A model generated the notes under the pieces. That model made no database searches, had not been told where the DNA came from, and saw only the letters and a program-made list of their open reading frames with translations. Shown here piece after piece: positions 43,449-45,991 of a DNA stretch of 45,991 nucleotides (position 1 is the stretch's first letter; every line of letters starts with the position of its first letter). Where the stretch lies: assembly GCA_902386205.1 (NCBI GenBank), contig CABMIH010000074.1, positions 1-45,991 of the forward strand, in the 5' to 3' direction. Source of the stretch: an uncultured archaeon. GTDB taxonomy: Archaea > Halobacteriota > Methanosarcinia > Methanosarcinales > Methanoperedenaceae. The translations under genes were made by a program, and so were the position numbers.

Positions 43449-43787
43449 TTAAATTGCCTCCTTCCCGCGCTCGCCGGTGCTGATACGCACGACATCTTCA
43501 ACAGGATATATGAATATCTTACCATCGCCATTCTTGCCTGTTCTCGCAGCTCTGATGACAGCATCTATCGCGGTCTCCACATCTTTGTCATCAACGATTA
43601 TATCCATCCTGACCTTTGGCAGGAACTCTACGCAGTATTCGCCTGCACGCCACTGCAGGCAGACGCCTTTCTGGCGTCCGCGTCCCTGCACTTCTTCCAC
43701 GGTCATTCCCACGATACCTTTCTCTTGAAGCGATAATCGAACGCCATCAAGATCTTCAGGTCTTATTATTGCCTCGATTTTCTTCAT
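43449..43787 (-). CDS. glnK: PII signal protein GlnK-like
   Basis: Trimeric nitrogen sensor that binds ADP/ATP and 2-oxoglutarate and blocks the ammonium channel when nitrogen is plentiful. The 112-residue protein starts MKKIEAIIRPEDLDGVRLSL (ATG at 43787, GAGGTGAA upstream) and keeps the family core: GMTVEEVQGRGRQKG, EYCVEFLPKVRMDIIV, ARTGKNGDGKIFIYPVEDVVRI, TGERGKEA. In the T-loop the position of Tyr51, uridylylated in enterobacteria, is Trp (QWRAGEY against LYRGAEY), so that control is absent. It starts 11 bases after the amt stop; the amt-glnK pair is standard. Confidence 0.95.
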   Translation of the reverse strand: MKKIEAIIRPEDLDGVRLSLQEKGIVGMTVEEVQGRGRQKGVCLQWRAGEYCVEFLPKVRMDIIVDDKDVETAIDAVIRAARTGKNGDGKIFIYPVEDVVRISTGERGKEAI

Positions 43788-43797
43788 TCTGTTCACC

Positions 43798-45099
43798 TCA
43801 CGCGTAAGCTTTCTCAGCATGCTGGGAAATGTCCAACCCAACCGCTTCTTCCTCATCGTGCACCCTCAAACCGATTGTTGCGTCTATGATCTTTGCCAGT
43901 ATGAATGTCACGACAAAAGCGTATACCCATGTCACGCCGACTGCAATTAACTGCGTTACCAGCTGTCCGGGGTTGCCGTAAAGCAAACCATTCGCACCAG
44001 CGGAATTTACCGCGACTGTGGCAAATATGCCTGTGGCTATGGCACCCCAGGTTCCACCCAGGCCGTGGCATGCCCATACGTCAAGTGAATCATCCACGTT
44101 CTGTTTGCTCCGAAAGAGCATAGCATAGTAACTGATAGTTGCACCTACCGCTCCTATCACTATGGCGGCCAGCGGTGTAACGTAACCTGAAGCCGGCGTT
44201 ATTGCCACAAGACCCACGACACCGCCTGTTGCTGCACCTATGACGCTTGGCCTCTTGTGGTACCAGCTAAGAAGCGTCCACATCAGCGCCGCTGCGGCTG
44301 CGGCTGTGTTAGTTACAACAAAGGCGCTTGCTGCAAGTCCGTTGCTTGCTATTGCGCTGCCCCCGTTGAACCCGAACCAGCCGAACCAGAGAAGCGCCGC
44401 GCCAAGAACCACCATAGGTATGTTATGCGGCTCCATGGCCTGCTTTCCAAAACCCTTGCGCGTGCCTATCACAAAGGCGATTGCAAGGGCTGAAACTCCT
44501 GAGCTTATATGTACGACTGTGCCTCCTGCAAAATCAAGTGCACCCATGTTGCGAAGCCAGCCCCCTGTACCCCATACCCAGTGCGCTATCGGGTCATATA
44601 CAAGAGTCGCCCAGAGCAGGGAGAACACCATGAAGGCCTTGAACTTTATACGCTCAACGAATGCACCAGAAATGAGCGCGACTGTGATTATGGCAAACAT
44701 CGCCTGGAATATCATATATGCCAGGGCAGGAATGGTCGCCGCATAGTCGGCATTGGGTTCCTGGCCCACCCCATTGAGCCCGAGCCAGTTGAGATTGCCA
44801 ATTACATGGCCTACGTCCGGTCCGAAGGCAAGGCTGTAGCCATAAAGAACCCACTGCACACTTATTAATGCAAGGATCACAAAGCTGAACATTATAGTCG
44901 AGAGTGCGTTTTTCTTCCTCACCATGCCGCCGTAGAACAAACCCAGGGCGGGCGTCATTATCATCACGAGCGCTGAACTTATAAGAATCCATGCAGTGTC
45001 GCCTGTATCTACCTTGGTTGCATCTGCTGCCAGAGCAGGTACAGAGAGCAGCAGAAGAACCATCATTGCCGACCAGTATATTGATTTTTTTAACTTCAT
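43798..45099 (-). CDS. amt: Ammonium transporter Amt
   Basis: Trimeric ammonium channel. 433 residues with a cleavable signal peptide ([18 protein letters not shown]) and 11 helices. Motifs: [20 protein letters not shown] at helix 1, [17 protein letters not shown] with the first pore His, and [19 protein letters not shown] with the second pore His, plus the cytoplasmic C-terminus ([21 protein letters not shown]) that GlnK contacts. A ribosome binding site AGGAGGAAA precedes the ATG. The promoter TTTAAATAATATTAA lies at 45141-45155, and a sequence element shared with nifH lies near its start site. Induction in nitrogen shortage is expected. Confidence 0.97.
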   Translation of the reverse strand: MKLKKSIYWSAMMVLLLLSVPALAADATKVDTGDTAWILISSALVMIMTPALGLFYGGMVRKKNALSTIMFSFVILALISVQWVLYGYSLAFGPDVGHVIGNLNWLGLNGVGQEPNADYAATIPALAYMIFQAMFAIITVALISGAFVERIKFKAFMVFSLLWATLVYDPIAHWVWGTGGWLRNMGALDFAGGTVVHISSGVSALAIAFVIGTRKGFGKQAMEPHNIPMVVLGAALLWFGWFGFNGGSAIASNGLAASAFVVTNTAAAAAALMWTLLSWYHKRPSVIGAATGGVVGLVAITPASGYVTPLAAIVIGAVGATISYYAMLFRSKQNVDDSLDVWACHGLGGTWGAIATGIFATVAVNSAGANGLLYGNPGQLVTQLIAVGVTWVYAFVVTFILAKIIDATIGLRVHDEEEAVGLDISQHAEKAYA

Positions 45100-45104
45100 T
45101 TTAA

Positions 45105-45991
<887 letters not shown>

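Overview
The window looks like chromosomal DNA of a methane-metabolising euryarchaeon of the Methanosarcinales type, most plausibly an ANME-2d ('Ca. Methanoperedens'-like) lineage. Support comes from a full F420H2 dehydrogenase (fpo) operon with a split fpoJ and an fpoO-type last gene, archaeal riboflavin synthase, archaeal L1-L10(P0)-L12, a group II chaperonin (thermosome), nifH of methanogen type, TATA/BRE-like promoters, many TTG/GTG starts, and an exported di-haem cytochrome c that is unusual for a classical methanogen. The genus-level call is inference; no rRNA or mcr gene is present.

Layout. 1-3.4 kb: the 3' part of rtcB (cut by the window edge, with doubtful sequence in the first ~110 bases), tRNA-His, a flavodoxin/36-residue microprotein/membrane-protein operon, and two tRNAs (CAU anticodon and Asn). 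3.4-10.3 kb: a Cys-rich small protein, cupin and ribC on the minus strand, divergent from pheA, a TerC/DUF475 membrane protein, larC, an SPFH protein with a small membrane partner, and a class I aminotransferase. 10.3-15.5 kb: Gfo/Idh/MocA oxidoreductase, DUF155/RMD1-like protein and gpmI (minus), then an MgtC/DUF4010 membrane protein (plus). 15.5-17.6 kb: rpl1-rpl10-rpl12 operon with a structured leader. 18.1-28.4 kb: fpoABCDHIJJKLMNO, a proton-pumping complex-I relative without the electron-input subunit FpoF. 28.5-34.1 kb: a TIM-barrel protein with a duplicated Cys motif, a secreted protein with fifteen 18-residue repeats coupled to a lipoprotein, a DUF1059 protein and the di-haem cytochrome.

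34.1-43.4 kb is the chaperone region: dnaJ, then dnaK-grpE and the thermosome, all on the minus strand. Between dnaJ and dnaK sits a 3.9 kb segment whose main genes run on the plus strand: a 29-residue leader ORF, a C25/caspase-like cysteine protease with an N-terminal amidotransferase-like domain, and three small proteins, one of which lacks any normal start codon. This is the best candidate in the window for an undescribed system. 43.4-46 kb is nitrogen control: amt-glnK (minus) divergent from nifH (plus, cut by the window end), with related sequence elements near both predicted transcription starts.

Several gene starts carry perfect inverted repeats that the genes themselves do not explain: three consecutive hairpins between fpoB and fpoC, one over the thermosome ribosome binding site, one in the L1 leader, and palindromes over the pheA, DUF155 and cytochrome promoters. 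All functions were read from sequence by eye; no database search was run.
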